This document shows, piece by piece, positions 5,925-6,047 of a stretch of 6,047 nucleotides of DNA. This stretch comes from an uncultured Planctomycetaceae bacterium (GTDB taxonomy: Bacteria; Planctomycetota; Planctomycetia; Pirellulales; Thermoguttaceae): positions 1 through 6,047 of the forward strand of contig CAMZHY010000248.1 in the NCBI GenBank assembly GCA_947307005.1, written 5' to 3'. Position numbers and translations under genes: made by a program. The notes under the pieces are model-generated. The model was not told the DNA's origin. It saw nothing but the letters and a program-made list of their open reading frames with translations, and searched no databases. Numbering within the stretch: position 1 is the stretch's first letter; each line of letters starts with the position of its first letter.

Positions 5925-6047
5925 AACGCGGGGCGGCGCCAACACAAAAATACACGCGATTGTCAGTAGTTCCTCCTTGGTTGTTACGCTGTCCCTATCG
6001 GCAGGAAACTTGCACGACGCGCCGCAAGGTCGAACGCTCATTAAGAG
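5899..6047 (+). CDS. IS5-family transposase, C-terminal frame (orfB), cut by window edge
   Basis: This frame continues the transposase in the +1 register relative to the first ORF. It reads KNGKQSLGKTRGG, ANTKIHAIV and then LSLSAGNLHDAPQGRTLIK, which is the conserved middle of the IS5 DDE catalytic domain directly following the DAAGALK end of the first frame. It has no start codon of its own near its beginning, so it is probably expressed only as a fusion after frameshifting, or is inactive if the shift is a mutation. The remaining catalytic Asp and Glu are expected beyond the window. The homology is clear from the order of motifs; activity cannot be judged. Confidence 0.85.

Larger units (their letters stand above)
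5536..6047 (+). mobile_element. IS5-family insertion sequence, left part only
   Basis: A two-frame IS5-family transposase begins at 5580. The preceding bases GGGCGTGTTGATA (from 5536) are the likely left terminal inverted repeat, 44 bases before the start codon, a normal distance for this group. The right end lies beyond the window, so neither the repeat nor a target duplication can be confirmed; flanking bases read CTATTAA. The element is visibly more AT-rich than nadB and copA, which fits acquisition from elsewhere. Exact left boundary is inferred. Confidence 0.65.

Overview
The window is bacterial chromosomal DNA, mostly GC-rich with many GTC, GCC, GAC and CGC codons. It holds, left to right: the 3' part of a copper-exporting P-type ATPase gene (copA, + strand); about 430 bases of non-coding DNA with a perfect GC-rich palindrome and a terminator hairpin; a two-gene toxin-antitoxin type module (AbrB-like antitoxin and PIN-domain toxin, - strand); nadB for L-aspartate oxidase (- strand); a roughly 200-base gap with a tiny ORF and several complementary segments; and the left part of an IS5-family insertion sequence (+ strand) that runs off the right edge. 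No organism can be fixed from this. The N-terminal extension of NadB, ahead of its FAD-binding motif, and the general sequence style are reminiscent of Planctomycetes or other PVC-group bacteria, but that is a weak inference.

The genes do not form one pathway. CopA pumps Cu(I) out of the cytoplasm. Its C-terminus carries an extra CopZ-like metal-binding domain, which is preceded in frame by its own Shine-Dalgarno sequence and ATG, so a free copper chaperone may also be made. The antitoxin and toxin genes overlap by four bases (ATGA), lie downstream of nadB on the same strand, and end at a strong hairpin. NadB starts de novo NAD synthesis from aspartate. Its partners nadA and nadC are not in the window.

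The most unusual points are: (1) the CopA-CopZ fusion with an embedded translation start; (2) the IS5-family transposase, split at a seven-A run, where the conserved continuation lies in the +1 (equivalently -2) frame and not the -1 frame that the slippery heptamer would predict; (3) the stretch between nadB and the IS, where a 25-codon ORF with a strong ribosome-binding site sits among mutually exclusive complementary segments, as in a leader or attenuator, immediately before the likely IS insertion point. I see no clear evidence for a wholly new multi-gene system, no CRISPR array and no tRNA or rRNA gene.
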